64,000 bases of DNA from Streptomyces antioxidans (GTDB lineage: Bacteria; Actinomycetota; Actinomycetes; Streptomycetales; Streptomycetaceae): assembly GCF_000968685.2 (NCBI RefSeq), contig NZ_LAKD02000015.1:62001-126000 (forward strand), given 5' to 3'. Below the pieces are notes generated by a model, which was given only the letters and a program-made list of their open reading frames with translations, did not search any database and had not been told where the DNA came from. The translations under genes were made by a program, and so were the position numbers. This document shows, piece by piece, positions 8,493 to 17,501 of this stretch; position 1 is the first letter of the stretch; each line of letters opens with the position of its first letter.

Positions 8493-9785
8493 TCAAGCCC
8501 CCAGAAAGGCGTGCAGTGCCATGGCCAGCAGCCGCGGGTCCTGTGCTCCGCACAGCTCACGGGCCGAGTGCATGGACAGGATCGCGATGCCGATGTCGAC
8601 GGTGGCGATTCCGTGCCGGGCGGCGGTGATCGGGCCGATCGTGGTGCCGCACGGCATGGAGTTGTGGGAGACGAAGCTCTGCCAGGGGACGCCCGCGCGC
8701 TCGCAGGCGGCGGCGAAGACGGCTCTCCCGGCGCCGTCGGTGGCGTATCTCTGGTTGACGTTCACCTTGAGGATCGGGCCGCCGTTGGGCCGCGGGTGGT
8801 GGCCCGGCTCATGGCGCTCGGCGTAGTTGGGGTGGACGGCGTGGCCGGTGTCGGAGGACAGGCAGACGGTGCCCGCGAGGGCGCGCGCCCGCTCCTCGTA
8901 CGCCCCGCCGCGGGCGAAGACCGAGCGCTCCAGCACCGTGCCGAGCAGTGGTCCGTCGGCGCCGGTGTCGGACTGGCTGCCGTTCTCCTCGTGGTCGAAG
9001 GCGGCCAGCACGGGGATGTACGGCAGCTCCTGCTGCGTGGCGGCGGCGATGAGCGCGGCCGTACCGGCGTGCACGGAGACGAGGTTGTCCATCCGGGGCC
9101 CGGCGATCAGCTCGCGGTCCCGGCCCAGGTGGGCGGGCGGCTCGACGCTGTGGGCCATCAGGTCCCACCCGGCGATCTCCTCGGCGGCGACCCCGGTCTC
9201 CTCGGCGACGAAGCGGACCAGGTCGCCCTCCTCGACCCCGCCGAGCCCCCAGACGGGCGTCATATGGCGCTGTTTGTCGAGCTTCAGGCCGTCGGTGTTG
9301 ACCGATCTGTCGAGGTGCACGGCCAGCTGGGGCACCCGCATCAGCGGCCGGTCGACGGTGACGAGGTGGTGGGAGCCGTCCCTGAGGGTGATCCGGCCGG
9401 AGAGCCCGAGGTCGCGGTCGAGCCAGGTGTTGAGCAGCGCCCCGCCGTAGATCTCGACCGCGATCTGCCGCCAGCCGTGCGCACCGGTGTCGGGAATGGG
9501 CTTCACCCGCAAATTGGGAGAGTCGGTGTGAGCGCCCACAATCCGGTACGGAGTGGCGGCCTCCGCCCCCTCGGGCACGTACCAGGCGATGATCGCGCCA
9601 CCGCGCAGCACGAACCGTCCACCCGCCGCCCCGTCCCAGGGCGCGGTCTCCTCGACCCGGCGGAACCCGGCCTTCTCCAGCCGCTCCGCGGCGCTCGCCA
9701 CGGCGTGGTACGGCGATGGGCTGGCGCGGAGGAAGGACATCAGGTCATCGGTGTGGCCGCGGTCGATGCCGGGTTGTGCGCTCAT
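8493..9785 (-). CDS. M18 family aspartyl aminopeptidase
   Basis: The 430-residue protein from ATG 9785 (MSAQPGIDRG) has the usual length of M18 aminopeptidases and their dinuclear zinc motifs: AHTDSPNLRVKP (H86, D88), DHEENGSQSDTGA, SSDTGHAVHPNY and the C-terminal SHNSMPCGTTIGPI. These cytosolic enzymes remove N-terminal residues, preferentially Asp or Glu, from peptides and take part in peptide turnover. The frame continues upstream to 9941, but the extra residues are not conserved-looking and the stretch holds the promoter. The downstream SARP regulator starts one base after the stop, giving a two-gene operon with no obvious shared role. Confidence 0.9.
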   Translation of the reverse strand: MSAQPGIDRGHTDDLMSFLRASPSPYHAVASAAERLEKAGFRRVEETAPWDGAAGGRFVLRGGAIIAWYVPEGAEAATPYRIVGAHTDSPNLRVKPIPDTGAHGWRQIAVEIYGGALLNTWLDRDLGLSGRITLRDGSHHLVTVDRPLMRVPQLAVHLDRSVNTDGLKLDKQRHMTPVWGLGGVEEGDLVRFVAEETGVAAEEIAGWDLMAHSVEPPAHLGRDRELIAGPRMDNLVSVHAGTAALIAAATQQELPYIPVLAAFDHEENGSQSDTGADGPLLGTVLERSVFARGGAYEERARALAGTVCLSSDTGHAVHPNYAERHEPGHHPRPNGGPILKVNVNQRYATDGAGRAVFAAACERAGVPWQSFVSHNSMPCGTTIGPITAARHGIATVDIGIAILSMHSARELCGAQDPRLLAMALHAFLGA

Positions 9786-9967
9786 GTGCTCAGCATAGAT
9801 TCGCCGGGGGTCGGCCCGCCCTGGTGCGGCAGTGGCGGCCATCCGTGGGCTCACGTTGATCCAATCTGATGAAAGCACGTCAGCTAAGGCGAGAAGTCGG
9901 GCGAATCGGTCGATATTCCCCGTGACCGAGCAACGTCGCACTGAGTCGTAACTCGAGGGGATACCGG

Positions 9968-10723
9968 ATGCGCGTTCTTCGACACCTGCTTGTCGTCCTG
10001 GGGTCGCTGCTGCTGCTGTGCGCCGGCGGACCGGCCATGGCCAGGCCCGTCACGGACTTCACCGCGGGGCTGGCCCCCGTGGCCTCCCCGGAGCCCGCGG
10101 CGGCGCCCTCACCCGGCCCGCGGCCGGGAGGCGGCGGGGACAGCGAGGGCAAGGGCCACCCTCCCTGTCCCACCACGAACCGCACCGGGGGGACCAACAC
10201 CGCACCGAATCCTCCGCTCGACCGCTACTACCAGGGCGACTGGCGGCTCGGACCCGCTCAGCTCCCCCGCTACGGCGAGATCGGGCGGATGCTCGAAGGC
10301 TATGAACGGCTCGACGACTTCCGCACCGCCTCCTCGTTCCTCGACTGTTACTGGAACGAGCGGACGAACGGCTGGTGGTACCCGCACCCCGACGGCTGGG
10401 TCCTGCTCAACGGGTCGCCCCTGCACAGCACGGTCCAGCTGAAGGCCGGTCAGAAGGTCGACTTGTTCGGGAGCGGTTTCGGCCACTTCCTCGCCCCGGC
10501 GGGCACCCCCTACGCGGAGCGCGCGCTGCCGCCGAGCAACCTCAACACCCTCGACCCGGCGTATCCGAACGGCTATCACCTCTACGAGGTCACCGAACCC
10601 TTCCTGGTCGAGGCCGGTCCCATCCGGTCATGGTTCGGCCAACCCGGTTACGGGCTGCAGTATCTGACCGGGCCTTCGATTCCCCAACTCGTCGCGGCCG
10701 GTAATCTCCGTCCGCTCAACTGA
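9968..10723 (+). CDS. Secreted TNT-domain protein (probable NAD(P)+ glycohydrolase)
   Basis: The 251-residue protein has a cleavable signal peptide (LVVLGSLLLLCAGGPAMA, cleavage near 25), a Pro/Gly-rich linker to about 85, then a domain matching the tuberculosis necrotizing toxin family (about 125-251). Family landmarks are YPHPDGWVL, FGHFLAPAGTPYAERALPP, the H204-containing GYHLYEV, and WFGQPGYGLQYLTG with Q231 at the place of the family's catalytic glutamine. TNT enzymes hydrolyse NAD+ to ADP-ribose and nicotinamide. The DRFG segment usual before the FLAP motif reads DLFG here, so one substrate-contact Arg may be missing. It is followed 17 bases later by a small gene that is a candidate antidote. 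Toxin function is inferred from the family. Confidence 0.75.
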   Translation: MRVLRHLLVVLGSLLLLCAGGPAMARPVTDFTAGLAPVASPEPAAAPSPGPRPGGGGDSEGKGHPPCPTTNRTGGTNTAPNPPLDRYYQGDWRLGPAQLPRYGEIGRMLEGYERLDDFRTASSFLDCYWNERTNGWWYPHPDGWVLLNGSPLHSTVQLKAGQKVDLFGSGFGHFLAPAGTPYAERALPPSNLNTLDPAYPNGYHLYEVTEPFLVEAGPIRSWFGQPGYGLQYLTGPSIPQLVAAGNLRPLN

Positions 10724-10740
10724 GGGCGGATCCTGGACCG

Positions 10741-11109
10741 GTGGACAGAACGGAACTCGTCCGGACCCTCCGCGACGAGCAGGTGCCGGACGCGCTGTAC
10801 GACATCCCGGGCGTGCAGGACATCCCGGTGCAGCCGGACGCGTACTACTACCTGCGGCCCGCTCCGGACGGCGGCTGGGAGACCGGCCTGCGGGAGCGGT
10901 CCCTGGACCGGGACACCAGCCGGTTCGCCACCGAGGACGAGGCGTGCCGGGATCTGCTGGAGAAGCTGAGGGCCCGCCCGCGCCCGCCGGAGGGCGGGGG
11001 CGAGTCGGTCGACGAGCTCCTCGCCCAGGGCGATGAGCTCAGGCGGTGGGCCCGCGAGGAGGTCGAACGGGCGCTGCGGGAGCGGCGGTCCGAGGACGAC
11101 GAGCGGTGA
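10741..11109 (+). CDS. Small cytosolic protein downstream of TNT gene, candidate immunity/partner protein
   Basis: The 122-residue protein (GTG start) has no signal peptide, and I do not recognise the family. Residues 1-75 look like a compact alpha/beta domain (PDAYYYLRPAPDGGWETGL); residues 90-122 are a charged Glu/Arg-rich helix. It follows the secreted TNT-domain gene by 17 bases, and a strong hairpin closes the pair. Cytosolic antidotes commonly follow exported NAD glycohydrolase toxins, so an immunity role is the natural hypothesis, but it rests on context only. The Tyr-rich strand and acidic-basic tail give no catalytic motif. Confidence 0.65.
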   Translation: MDRTELVRTLRDEQVPDALYDIPGVQDIPVQPDAYYYLRPAPDGGWETGLRERSLDRDTSRFATEDEACRDLLEKLRARPRPPEGGGESVDELLAQGDELRRWAREEVERALRERRSEDDER

Positions 11110-11139
11110 CGATGAACGGTCGCTATGTGAGCGCGCACA

Positions 11140-11191
11140 GTCCAGGGGGCCGGCCGCCCCGCCGGAGGATGGGACGGCCGGCCCCCTGGAC
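11140..11191. terminator. Bidirectional hairpin terminator
   Basis: Perfect 16-bp inverted repeat (GTCCAGGGGGCCGGCC and its complement) with a 20-base loop, placed between the convergent TNT pair and the acyl-CoA dehydrogenase gene. There is no U-tract. The dyad can serve both strands. Confidence 0.75.
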
Positions 11192-11271
11192 GCTATGAGG
11201 GAAGCCCTCGCGCGGCGTCCGGCGGACCTTTCCCTCCGCCGGGCCGGACGGCGCTACTTTCCCAACACGCC

Positions 11272-13098
11272 CTAGAAAGCGGCTTCGTCCAGGTCCATCA
11301 GCCCCTTGTCGATCGACTCGGCCAGCGAGCGCTGCACCGAGACGCCCGGCAGCACCTCATGGGCGAAGAACTTCGCCACAGCGATCTTGCCCTCGTAGAA
11401 GGACTTGTCCCTGCTGGAGGCCGTGCCCAGCTTCTCGGCGGCCACGGCCGCGCCCTTGAGCAGCAGATAGCCGATGATCACGTCACCGGAGGCCAGCAGC
11501 AGCCGGGTGGAGTTGAGCCCGACCTTGTAGATCGAGCTGACGTCCTGCTCGGTGGCGGCCAGGTCGGTGAGCATCGCGCCGACGATCGCCTCCAGGTCCA
11601 CCGCGGCCTGGGCGAGCTGGTCGCGGGCGGGCTCCAGGTCCTCGCCCCCCGCGGCCTCGGCCAGGAACTTCTTGATCTCTTCCGAGACGGTGGTCAGCGA
11701 CTGGCCCTGGTCCCGGACGATCTTGCGGAAGAAGTAGTCCTGGCCCTGGATGGCGGTGGTGCCCTCGTAGAGGGTGTCGATCTTGGCGTCCCGGATGTAC
11801 TGCTCCAGCGGGTACTCCTGGAGGTAGCCGGAGCCGCCGATGGTCTGCAGGGACTGCGCCAGCTGCTCGTACGCCTTCTCCGAGCCGTAGCCCTTGACGA
11901 TGGGCAGCAGCAGGTCGTTCAGGCGGTTCACGGCGGAGGTGTCCTCGCCCGCGGCCTCCTTGACCAGGACCTCGTCCTGGACCGAGGCGGTGTAGAGCAC
12001 CAGCGCGCGCAGGCCCTCCGCGTACGCCTTCTGCGTCATCAGCGAGCGGCGCACATCCGGGTGGTGGGTGATGGTCACCCGCGGTGCGGTCTTGTCGGTG
12101 AAGGCCGCCAGGTCCGGGCCCTGCACCCGCTCCTTGGCGTACTCCAGCGCGTTGAGGTAGCCGGTGGAGAGGGTGGCCATGGCCTTGGTGCCGACCATCA
12201 TCCGGGCGAACTCGATGATCTTGAACATCTGGCGGATGCCGTCGTGCTTCTCGCCCAGCAGCCAGCCCTTGGCCGGGTGGTCGGCGCCGAAGGTCAGCTC
12301 GCAGGTGTTGGAGACCCGCAGCCCCATCTTGTGCTCGACGTTGGTGGCGTACACGCCATTGCGCGTCCCGAGCTCACCGGTCTCCCAGTCGAAGTCGTAC
12401 TTGGGGACGATGAACAGCGAAAGACCCTTGGTGCCGGGCCCGGCGCCCTCGGGGCGGGCCAGCACGAAGTGGATGATGTTGTCCGAGAGGTCGTGCTCAC
12501 CGGAGGTGATGAACCGCTTCACACCCTCGATGTGCCAGCTGCCGTCCTCCTGCCGGACCGCCTTGGTGCGGCCCGCGCCGACGTCGGAACCGGCGTCCGG
12601 CTCGGTCAGCACCATGGTGGAGCCCCACTGCTCGTCCACCATCAGCCGGGCGATCTTCAGCTGCTCCTCGGTGCCCTCGTCGTGGAGCACCCCCGCGAAG
12701 GACGGCCCCGAGGCGTACATCCAGATCGGGGCGTTGGAGCCGAGGATGGTCTCGGCCGAGCCCCACAGCAGCGAGCGGGGGCAGGCGGTGCCGCCGAGCG
12801 ACTCCGGGACGCCCAGCCGCCACCACTCGGCGTCCATATAGGCCCGGTAGCTCTTCTTGAACGACTCGGGGAGCGGTGCCGTGTGGGTCTTGGGGTCGTA
12901 GACGGGCGGGTTCCGGTCGGAGTCGGCGTAGCTTTCGGCCAGTTCCTGCTCGGAGAGCCGGGATATCTCGGCGAGCACGCTCTTGGCGGTGTCGACGTCC
13001 ATCTCCGCGAACGGGCCGGTGCCGTACACCGTGTCGCGCCCGAGCACCTCGAAGAGGTTGAACTCGATGTCGCGGAGATTCGACTTGTAGTGCCCCAT
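11272..13098 (-). CDS. Acyl-CoA dehydrogenase, FadE5-like long form
   Basis: The 608-residue flavoenzyme carries out the first oxidation of fatty acid beta-oxidation (alpha,beta-dehydrogenation of acyl-CoA). Order: N-terminal extension ([18 protein letters not shown], typical of the FadE5 group), helical domain, central beta domain with [15 protein letters not shown] and [12 protein letters not shown], then the C-terminal helical domain with [23 protein letters not shown] and the base-containing [16 protein letters not shown] segment, and an extra C-terminal domain (about 490-608). Its length is about 200 residues more than short ACADs and matches the FadE5 class, which in mycobacteria accepts a broad range of chain lengths. 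Two TACC..GGTA dyads lie upstream, before the divergent SseB-like gene. Confidence 0.9.
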   Translation of the reverse strand: MGHYKSNLRDIEFNLFEVLGRDTVYGTGPFAEMDVDTAKSVLAEISRLSEQELAESYADSDRNPPVYDPKTHTAPLPESFKKSYRAYMDAEWWRLGVPESLGGTACPRSLLWGSAETILGSNAPIWMYASGPSFAGVLHDEGTEEQLKIARLMVDEQWGSTMVLTEPDAGSDVGAGRTKAVRQEDGSWHIEGVKRFITSGEHDLSDNIIHFVLARPEGAGPGTKGLSLFIVPKYDFDWETGELGTRNGVYATNVEHKMGLRVSNTCELTFGADHPAKGWLLGEKHDGIRQMFKIIEFARMMVGTKAMATLSTGYLNALEYAKERVQGPDLAAFTDKTAPRVTITHHPDVRRSLMTQKAYAEGLRALVLYTASVQDEVLVKEAAGEDTSAVNRLNDLLLPIVKGYGSEKAYEQLAQSLQTIGGSGYLQEYPLEQYIRDAKIDTLYEGTTAIQGQDYFFRKIVRDQGQSLTTVSEEIKKFLAEAAGGEDLEPARDQLAQAAVDLEAIVGAMLTDLAATEQDVSSIYKVGLNSTRLLLASGDVIIGYLLLKGAAVAAEKLGTASSRDKSFYEGKIAVAKFFAHEVLPGVSVQRSLAESIDKGLMDLDEAAF

Positions 13099-13174
13099 GG
13101 CGACGGCTCCGTAAGGGATCGGGAGGCCAGGACCTCTGCGTTGACGCGTATCAGATCAGCTGATGCCATGATGC

Positions 13175-13211
13175 TACCCGTGGGTAATAAAGGGCAACCC
13201 TCTACCGGGTA
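13175..13211. promoter_or_regulatory. Two TACC(C)..GGGTA dyads, candidate operator for acyl-CoA dehydrogenase gene
   Basis: TACCCGTGGGTA at 13175-13186 and TACCGGGTA at 13203-13211 are related inverted repeats in the 138-base region between the divergent acyl-CoA dehydrogenase and SseB-like genes. A TTGACG at 13141-13146 could be a plus-strand -35 element. A TetR-type fatty-acid repressor site is a reasonable inference, but no regulator is adjacent. Confidence 0.35.
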
Positions 13212-13236
13212 ACTGTGACTCAGTACGCTTCTGCGC

Positions 13237-13731
13237 ATGTACGGCTACGACCAGAACGCGAGCGCAGGGCAGGGCTACGCCGCTCCGCCACCTCCGCCGC
13301 AACAGCAGCCGCATGCGTCACATCACGCGGCGGGTGCGGGGTACGGCCAGCAGCCGCTCTACCCGGAGCCCTCCCCGCCGTCGCTCGCCGACGCGGTGCG
13401 GGCCTTCACCACCGGATCGATGGCGGCCGAGGACTTCCAGCAGATCTTCGCCGGGTCGAAGGTCTACTGCCCGCGCGGTGACAACCCCGGCTTCCTGGCG
13501 CTGCACAACACCCAGCAGCCGGTGATCCCCATGTTCACCACGCTCAAGGAGCTGCGGAGGTACGCGGGCAAGGAGTCCAAGTACTTCGTGATCACCGGCG
13601 CCGAGGTGATCGACCTGCTGCCCACCGGCTATGGCTTCGTCCTCGATATGGAGGGCGAGCACCGGATCGTCTTCGACGCGAAGGCGGTGGAGCAGATGGT
13701 CGACTTCGCCATGCGCCGCATGTACGGCTAG
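13237..13731 (+). CDS. SseB-like domain protein
   Basis: A 164-residue soluble protein. Residues 1-48 are a Gln/Pro/His-rich disordered leader (PPPPPQQQPHASHHAAG). Residues 50-164 form a single SseB N-terminal-type alpha/beta domain, with the family pattern in KVYCPRGDNPGFLAL, PVIPMFTTLKELRRYAG, ITGAEVIDLLPTGYGFVLDM and HRIVFDAKAVEQM. In Streptomyces these small single-domain proteins have no established function; SseB itself is a secretion-associated protein in enterobacteria, but that role does not transfer. No operon partner: the pirin gene follows 120 bases later behind its own operator-like palindrome. Confidence 0.75.
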   Translation: MYGYDQNASAGQGYAAPPPPPQQQPHASHHAAGAGYGQQPLYPEPSPPSLADAVRAFTTGSMAAEDFQQIFAGSKVYCPRGDNPGFLALHNTQQPVIPMFTTLKELRRYAGKESKYFVITGAEVIDLLPTGYGFVLDMEGEHRIVFDAKAVEQMVDFAMRRMYG

Positions 13732-13801
13732 ATCGGCATACGTCCGGATATAGCCGGTCGCCTCAAGGGGCGCTCGGGTGGAAATAAAGGCCCTCTTGCG
13801 A

Positions 13802-13838
13802 GTCGTTCACCCTTCAATTAAGTTGAATGGTGAACGAC
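13802..13838. promoter_or_regulatory. 37-base near-perfect palindrome upstream of pirin gene, probable operator
   Basis: Arms GTCGTTCACC and GGTGAACGAC flank a core TTCAATTAAGTTGAA, with a single mismatched pair next to the outer arms. It ends one base before the GAGGAGG ribosome-binding site of the gene at 13852, so a bound protein would block initiation or the promoter. The TTCAA-N5-TTGAA core resembles MarR/OhrR-type operators (inference). Confidence 0.65.
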
Positions 13839-13851
13839 CGAGGAGGCCGTC

Positions 13852-14823
13852 ATGCCCGCAGTGACCGTAGAGAACCCGCTGACCCTGCCGCGCGTCGCGG
13901 CACCCGCCGAGGCACGACCCCGCCCCGTGCTCGCCGTCACGACCGCCCCCAGCGGTTTCGAGGGCGAGGGCTTCCCGGTGCGCCGGGCCTTCGCCGGCAT
14001 CGACTACCAGCACCTCGACCCGTTCATCATGATGGACCAGATGGGCGAGGTGGAGTACGCGCCGGGCGAGCCCAAGGGCACCCCCTGGCACCCCCACCGC
14101 GGCTTCGAGACCGTCACGTACATCATCGACGGGATCTTCGACCACCAGGATTCCCACGGTGGGGGCGGCACCATCACCAACGGCGACACCCAGTGGATGA
14201 CGGCCGGCTCGGGGCTGCTCCACATAGAGGCGCCGCCGGAGTCGCTGGTCACCTCGGGCGGCCTCTTCCACGGTCTGCAGCTGTGGGTGAACCTCCCGGC
14301 CAGGGACAAGATGATGGCGCCGCGCTACCAGGACATCCGCGGCGGCAATGTGCAGCTGCTCACGACCCCGGACGGCGGCTCGCTGCTGCGGGTCATCGCC
14401 GGTGAGCTGGACGGCCACCAGGGCCCCGGGGCCACCCACACGCCGATCACGATGATCCACGCCACGCTGGCGCCGGGTGCGGAGATCGTCCTGCCGTGGC
14501 GGGAGGACTTCAACGGCCTCGCGTACGTCCTCGCGGGCCGCGGCGCCGTCGGCGCCGAGCGCCGCCCCATTCAGCTGGGCCAGACGGCGGTCTTCGGTAG
14601 CGGCGGCTCGCTGATCGTCCGCGCGGACGAGAAGCAGGACTCCCGCACCCCGGAGCTCGACGTCGTCCTCCTGGGCGGACAGCCCATCCGCGAGCCGATG
14701 GCCCACTACGGCCCGTTCGTCATGAACACCCGCAAGGAGCTCCAGCAGGCGTTCGAGGACTTCCAGAAGGGACGGCTCGGCACGATCCCGGCCGTGCACG
14801 GGATGTCCGAGGGCGGACTGTAA
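13852..14823 (+). CDS. Pirin family protein
   Basis: The 323-residue bicupin belongs to the pirin family. The N-terminal cupin has the conserved PHRGFETVTYIIDG and the metal-ligand histidines in HPHRGFE and in SGLLHIEAPP, where bacterial pirins usually read H-x-E. The C-terminal cupin (about 190-290) ends in GGQPIREPMAHYGPFVMN, a family hallmark. Some bacterial pirins are quercetin 2,3-dioxygenases and others act as redox-sensitive partners of metabolic enzymes; which applies is not visible. A strong GAGGAGG ribosome-binding site precedes ATG 13852. The upstream palindrome suggests control by a repressor responding to a phenolic or oxidative signal, but that is inferred from the operator type only. 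Confidence 0.88.
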   Translation: MPAVTVENPLTLPRVAAPAEARPRPVLAVTTAPSGFEGEGFPVRRAFAGIDYQHLDPFIMMDQMGEVEYAPGEPKGTPWHPHRGFETVTYIIDGIFDHQDSHGGGGTITNGDTQWMTAGSGLLHIEAPPESLVTSGGLFHGLQLWVNLPARDKMMAPRYQDIRGGNVQLLTTPDGGSLLRVIAGELDGHQGPGATHTPITMIHATLAPGAEIVLPWREDFNGLAYVLAGRGAVGAERRPIQLGQTAVFGSGGSLIVRADEKQDSRTPELDVVLLGGQPIREPMAHYGPFVMNTRKELQQAFEDFQKGRLGTIPAVHGMSEGGL

Positions 14824-15018
14824 GGCTCGCCCGGGCCTCGCCCGGGCCTCGCCCGGGCCGGAGCCGACCGGCGGCGACGGTCAGGAGGTCCCCGGTGCGG
14901 ATCGCACACCTTTGTCGGGGTTTGTAAACCGCTTACCGGGGAGGGTCGCGGCGCCGGTAGGCTTGGCCGGAAGCTTCCCGAGGGTACGTACGCCTCCCGA
15001 TCGACACGACTTGGATGA

Positions 15019-16821
15019 ATGATGCATCGGTACCGGTCCCACACGTGTGGTCAGCTCCGCGCCGCTGACGTCGGCACCGACGTCCGGCTCTCCGGATGGC
15101 TCCACAATCGACGGAACCTGGGCGGCATCCTCTTCATCGATCTCCGCGACCACTACGGCCTGGTCCAGCTGGTGGTGCGCCCCGACACCCCCGCCAACGA
15201 GGCGCTGAGCTCCATCAGCAAGGAGACCGTCGTCCGCGTGGACGGCCGGGTCATCGAGCGCGGCGCGGACAACGTCAACCCCGAGCTGCCGACCGGCGAG
15301 GTCGAGGTCGAGGTCGGCGACGTCGAGGTGCTCGGCGCCGCCGATCCGCTGCCCTTCACCGTCTTCCCCGAGGACGGGGTCGGCGAGGAGCGGCGGCTGG
15401 AGTACCGCTTCCTGGACCTGCGCCGCGAGCGGATGCACCGCAACATCATGCTGCGCTCCGCCGTCATCTCCGCCATCCGGCAGAAGATGACCGCCCAGGG
15501 GTTCAACGAGCTGGCGACCCCGATCCTGTCCGCCACCTCGCCGGAGGGCGCCCGGGACTTCCTGGTCCCCTCCCGGCTGCACGCGGGCAAGTTCTACGCG
15601 CTGCCGCAGGCGCCGCAGCAGTTCAAGCAGCTGTTGATGATCGCGGGCTTTGACCGCTACTTCCAGATCGCGCCCTGCTTCCGCGACGAGGACGCCCGCG
15701 CCGACCGCTCGCCCGGCGAGTTCTACCAGCTCGACGTCGAGATGAGCTTCGTCGAGCAGGAGGACGTCTTCGGCGTCATCGAGAAGGTCATGACCGAGCT
15801 CTTCGAGGAGTTCGGCGGCGGTCGCCACGTCACCTCGCCCTTCCCGCGGATCCCGTTCCGCGAGGCCATGCTGAAGTACGGCTCCGACAAGCCGGACCTG
15901 CGGGCCCAGCTGGAGCTGCGGGACGTCAGCCACATCTTCGAGGGCTCCGGCTTCAAGGCGTTCGCCGACAAGCACGTACGCGCGCTGGCCGTGCCGGACA
16001 CCGCCGAGCAGCCCCGGAAGTTCTTCGACCAGCTCGGTGAGTTCGCCGCTCTGCAGGGCGCCAAGGGGCTGGCCTGGGTCCGGATCGGGGAGGACTCCAA
16101 GCTGACCGGCCCGATCGCGAAGTTCCTCACCGACCAGGACGTCGAGAAGCTGATCGCCGAGGTCGAGGGCAAGCCCGGCACGTCGGTCTTCTTCGGCGCG
16201 GGCGACTTCGACGAGGTCTCCAAGATCATGGGCGCGGTGCGGGTCGAGGCCGCCAAGCGGGCCGGGCACTTCGAGGAGAACGTCTTCCGCTTCTGCTGGA
16301 TCGTGGACTTCCCGATGTTCGAGCGGAACGAGGACACCGGACAGGTCGAGTTCTCCCACAACCCCTTCTCCATGCCGCAGGGCGGCCTGGAGGCGCTGGA
16401 GACCAAGGACCCGCTGGACATCCTGGCGTGGCAGTACGACATCGTCTGCAACGGTGTGGAGCTGTCCTCCGGCGCCATCCGGAACCACGAGCCGGACGTC
16501 ATGTACAAGGCGTTCGAGATCGCGGGCTACTCCCGGGACGAGGTCGAGCACGAATTCGGCGGCATGCTGCGCGCGTTCCACTTCGGCGCCCCGCCGCACG
16601 GCGGTATCGCCCCCGGCGTCGACCGCATCGTGATGCTGCTGGCCGATGAGCCCAACATCCGCGAGACCATCGCCTTCCCGCTCAACGGCAACGCACAGGA
16701 CCTGCTGATGGGTGCGCCCAGCGAGGTGGACGAGGCGCGGCTGCGCGAGCTCCATCTGTCGCTGCGCAAGCCGCCGCAGGTGAAGCAGGCCGAGAAGCCC
16801 GCCGAGAAGCCCGCCGAGTAG
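15019..16821 (+). CDS. aspS: Aspartyl-tRNA synthetase
   Basis: A 600-residue class II synthetase of bacterial type, charging tRNA-Asp. The N-terminal OB-fold anticodon-binding domain covers about 1-110 ([26 protein letters not shown]). The catalytic core has motif 2 [24 protein letters not shown], the bacterial GAD insertion (about 300-420), and motif 3 ending [13 protein letters not shown] near 530-545. The last 20 residues are a Lys/Glu/Pro-rich tail. ATG 15019 and ATG 15022 are adjacent, so the start is uncertain by one codon. A broken intradiol dioxygenase follows 35 bases downstream. Whether the enzyme also charges tRNA-Asn cannot be settled from this window. Confidence 0.95.
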   Translation: MMHRYRSHTCGQLRAADVGTDVRLSGWLHNRRNLGGILFIDLRDHYGLVQLVVRPDTPANEALSSISKETVVRVDGRVIERGADNVNPELPTGEVEVEVGDVEVLGAADPLPFTVFPEDGVGEERRLEYRFLDLRRERMHRNIMLRSAVISAIRQKMTAQGFNELATPILSATSPEGARDFLVPSRLHAGKFYALPQAPQQFKQLLMIAGFDRYFQIAPCFRDEDARADRSPGEFYQLDVEMSFVEQEDVFGVIEKVMTELFEEFGGGRHVTSPFPRIPFREAMLKYGSDKPDLRAQLELRDVSHIFEGSGFKAFADKHVRALAVPDTAEQPRKFFDQLGEFAALQGAKGLAWVRIGEDSKLTGPIAKFLTDQDVEKLIAEVEGKPGTSVFFGAGDFDEVSKIMGAVRVEAAKRAGHFEENVFRFCWIVDFPMFERNEDTGQVEFSHNPFSMPQGGLEALETKDPLDILAWQYDIVCNGVELSSGAIRNHEPDVMYKAFEIAGYSRDEVEHEFGGMLRAFHFGAPPHGGIAPGVDRIVMLLADEPNIRETIAFPLNGNAQDLLMGAPSEVDEARLRELHLSLRKPPQVKQAEKPAEKPAE

Positions 16822-16855
16822 GCGGGGCCGGACGGGACCCACGGGGCGGCGGGTC

Positions 16856-17318
16856 ATGGTGACGGGCGGCGCGGCGGTCGCGGCGGCGGGCCTGGGAGCG
16901 GCCGTCGCCACCACCGCCTCGGTATCTGCGCGGTACCCAGCTGACCGACCGGCACGGCTTCGTCGAGTTCACCACGGTCTTCCCCGGCTGGTACCAGGGT
17001 CGGTGCGTGCACATCCACACCAAGGTGCACGTGGGCGGCAAGATGACCGACTCCGGCTACGAGGGCGGCCACGCCTGCCACACCGGTCAGCTCTTCTTCG
17101 CCGAGGCGGCGGTGCTCGACTCGGTGAGACTAGCCCCGTACAACACCAGCACCACCGAGCGCACCACCCTCGACGAGGACGGGATCTACCCCGGCAACGG
17201 GGCACAGGGCGGTCTGCTGCACCTGAAGTACCGCAAGGGAAAGATCGAGAAGGGCGTCGCCGGCTCGCTGACCCTCGGGGTCGACCCCAACGCGACGAAC
17301 GACGGCACCGGCATGTGA
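16856..17318 (+). pseudogene. Internally deleted intradiol ring-cleavage dioxygenase
   Basis: From ATG 16856 the sequence encodes a hydrophobic leader (MVTGGAAVAAAGLGAAVATT), with RRV just before it reminiscent of a Tat signal. At about 16920 the reading frame changes. The other frame, from 16923, reads a family C terminus: YLRGTQLTDRHGFVEF, TTVFPGWYQGRCVHIHTKV and YEGGHACHTGQLFF, ending at the TGA of 17318. The HIH iron ligands and the PGWY tyrosine remain, but roughly 100 or more residues, including the other tyrosine ligand region, are missing and the halves are out of frame. It is therefore taken as a decayed secreted intradiol dioxygenase. It marks the left edge of the accessory region 17.5-23 kb. 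Confidence 0.75.
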
Positions 17319-17459
17319 CGGTGGCTCCCGGGAAGCTCGTGGGGGGCTCTCCGGGGGTTCCGGTTCCGGCTTCGATTCAAGTCCGGTTCCGGGCACCACC
17401 GGCCTAGGAGGGCCGACATCAGCCGTCAGTACGCCCGGGGAGGTCACAGTCAACACCGT

Positions 17460-17490
17460 ACGGCCGCTCAGTGACATCGCGGGCGGCCGT
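17460..17490 (-). terminator. Hairpin after the GNAT gene
   Basis: Inverted repeat ACGGCCGC / GCGGCCGT with a 15-base loop, 12 bases past the stop of the minus-strand gene at 17502. It likely ends the regulator-GNAT transcript. Confidence 0.5.
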
Positions 17491-17501
17491 TTCGCTGGCA
17501 G

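Noticed and set aside
17356..17400. tRNA remnant or attachment site near GGTTCCGGTTCCG and GATTCAAGTCC
   Set aside because: No T-stem pairs around the putative loop and no acceptor or anticodon stem can be folded; the 13-base GGTTCCGGTTCCG recurs at 23125-23137 but is a simple sixfold repeat, too weak to be called an att site. No integrase is present.
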